A stretch of 7,221 nucleotides of DNA from the NCBI GenBank assembly GCA_947303695.1, contig CAMYYX010000091.1:1-7221 (forward strand). Direction: 5' to 3'. Positions 7,079 through 7,221 of the stretch are shown here, one piece after another. The DNA is from an uncultured Prevotellaceae bacterium. GTDB lineage: Bacteria > Bacteroidota > Bacteroidia > Bacteroidales > Bacteroidaceae. A program made the translations under genes and the position numbers. Within the stretch, counting starts at the first letter, position 1. The number at the start of each line of letters is the position of its first letter. Under the pieces are notes generated by a model. The model was not told the origin of the DNA, made no database searches, and worked only from the letters and a program-made list of their open reading frames with translations.

Positions 7079-7154
7079 CCCCTAAGGGAAAAACTTGTTA
7101 CCCTTAAGGGCTGCAAAATTTTCCCTTAGGGGAAACAAAAAAAGCCCTTAAAGG
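7079..7154. repeat. Four-unit palindromic array, 22-bp period
   Basis: Four 10-bp units begin at 7079 (CCCCTAAGGG), 7101 (CCCTTAAGGG), 7123 (CCCTTAGGGG) and 7145 (CCCTTAAAGG), each start exactly 22 bp after the last. Unit 2 is a perfect palindrome, units 1 and 3 are exact reverse complements of each other, and unit 4 is degenerate. The 12-bp spacers are A/T-rich and not conserved. No ORF covers the array. It lies between two terminators that face each other. The function is not known to me; options are a protein-binding array, a folded RNA or DNA element, or a dispersed intergenic repeat of Bacteroidales. Confidence 0.85.
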
Positions 7155-7164
7155 ATACCATCTA

Positions 7165-7202
7165 TAAAAAACACAAAAGAGGGACTATCACTAGTGCCTC
7201 TT
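7165..7202 (-). terminator. Probable terminator of a convergent gene beyond the right edge
   Basis: AAGAGG (7177-7182) pairs with CCTCTT (7197-7202). After a G-G mismatch, ACTA (7184-7187) pairs with TAGT (7192-7195) around a four-base loop. Read on the minus strand, the hairpin is followed by TTGTGTTTTTTAT, a U-rich tail; on the plus strand no T-run follows. Just upstream on the minus strand (7211-7219) several stop codons lie in one frame, as expected past the end of a minus-strand gene. No coding part of that gene can be identified in the window. Confidence 0.55.
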
Positions 7203-7221
7203 CGTCATTACTAACCTTAAA

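Noticed and set aside
7079..7154. CRISPR array
   Set aside because: The units are 10-bp palindromes with 12-bp A/T-rich spacers, far shorter than CRISPR repeats and spacers, and no cas gene is nearby.
7163..7221. Open minus-strand frame from the right edge through the hairpin, reading FKVSNDEEALVIVPLLCFL then stop
   Set aside because: It is only about 19 codons of a possible C-terminus with no recognisable family. The hairpin plus U-rich tail is a simpler explanation, though the sequence to the right would decide.

Overview
The window looks like a chromosomal segment from the Bacteroidales, most likely a Prevotella/Segatella-type organism. Four things suggest this. Two upstream regions carry the Bacteroidetes -7 promoter box TAnnTTTG, and the genes lack strong Shine-Dalgarno sequences. 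MetK has the longer Bacteroidetes-type architecture. A DUF4271-type membrane protein sits directly beside hemD. The closely packed genes have typical Bacteroidales protein sequences. Genus assignment is inference.

Layout: six minus-strand genes run from right to left across positions 6355 to 1. They are argS (arginyl-tRNA synthetase), a short RNase H family protein, a type I ABC exporter with fused membrane and ATPase domains, metK (S-adenosylmethionine synthetase), a DUF4271-like integral membrane protein, and the first 78 codons of a uroporphyrinogen-III synthase (hemD) that runs off the left edge. Gaps between them are 37, 5, 44, 10 and 24 bp, so they could be one transcription unit. The only clear promoter lies in front of argS; a weaker candidate lies inside the DUF4271 gene ahead of hemD. 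The genes are housekeeping in character (translation, nucleic-acid turnover, export, methyl-donor supply, tetrapyrrole synthesis) and show no obvious single pathway.

The 159-bp region 6356-6514 is a divergent promoter region. It separates argS from a plus-strand gene (6515-6982) for a small secreted eight-stranded outer-membrane beta-barrel protein. That gene has a well-formed promoter and ends in a strong intrinsic terminator (7004-7038).

The last 180 bp hold no gene. They contain the most unusual structure in the window: four copies of a 10-bp near-palindrome of the CCCTTAAGGG type spaced exactly 22 bp apart (7079-7154). The first three copies form a larger dyad centred on the middle copy. 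To the right is a hairpin that reads as a minus-strand terminator (7165-7202), probably ending a convergent gene beyond the window. The repeat array would then lie between two facing terminators. Nothing here looks like a mobile element, a CRISPR array or a defence system; apart from the repeat array the window is ordinary core genome.
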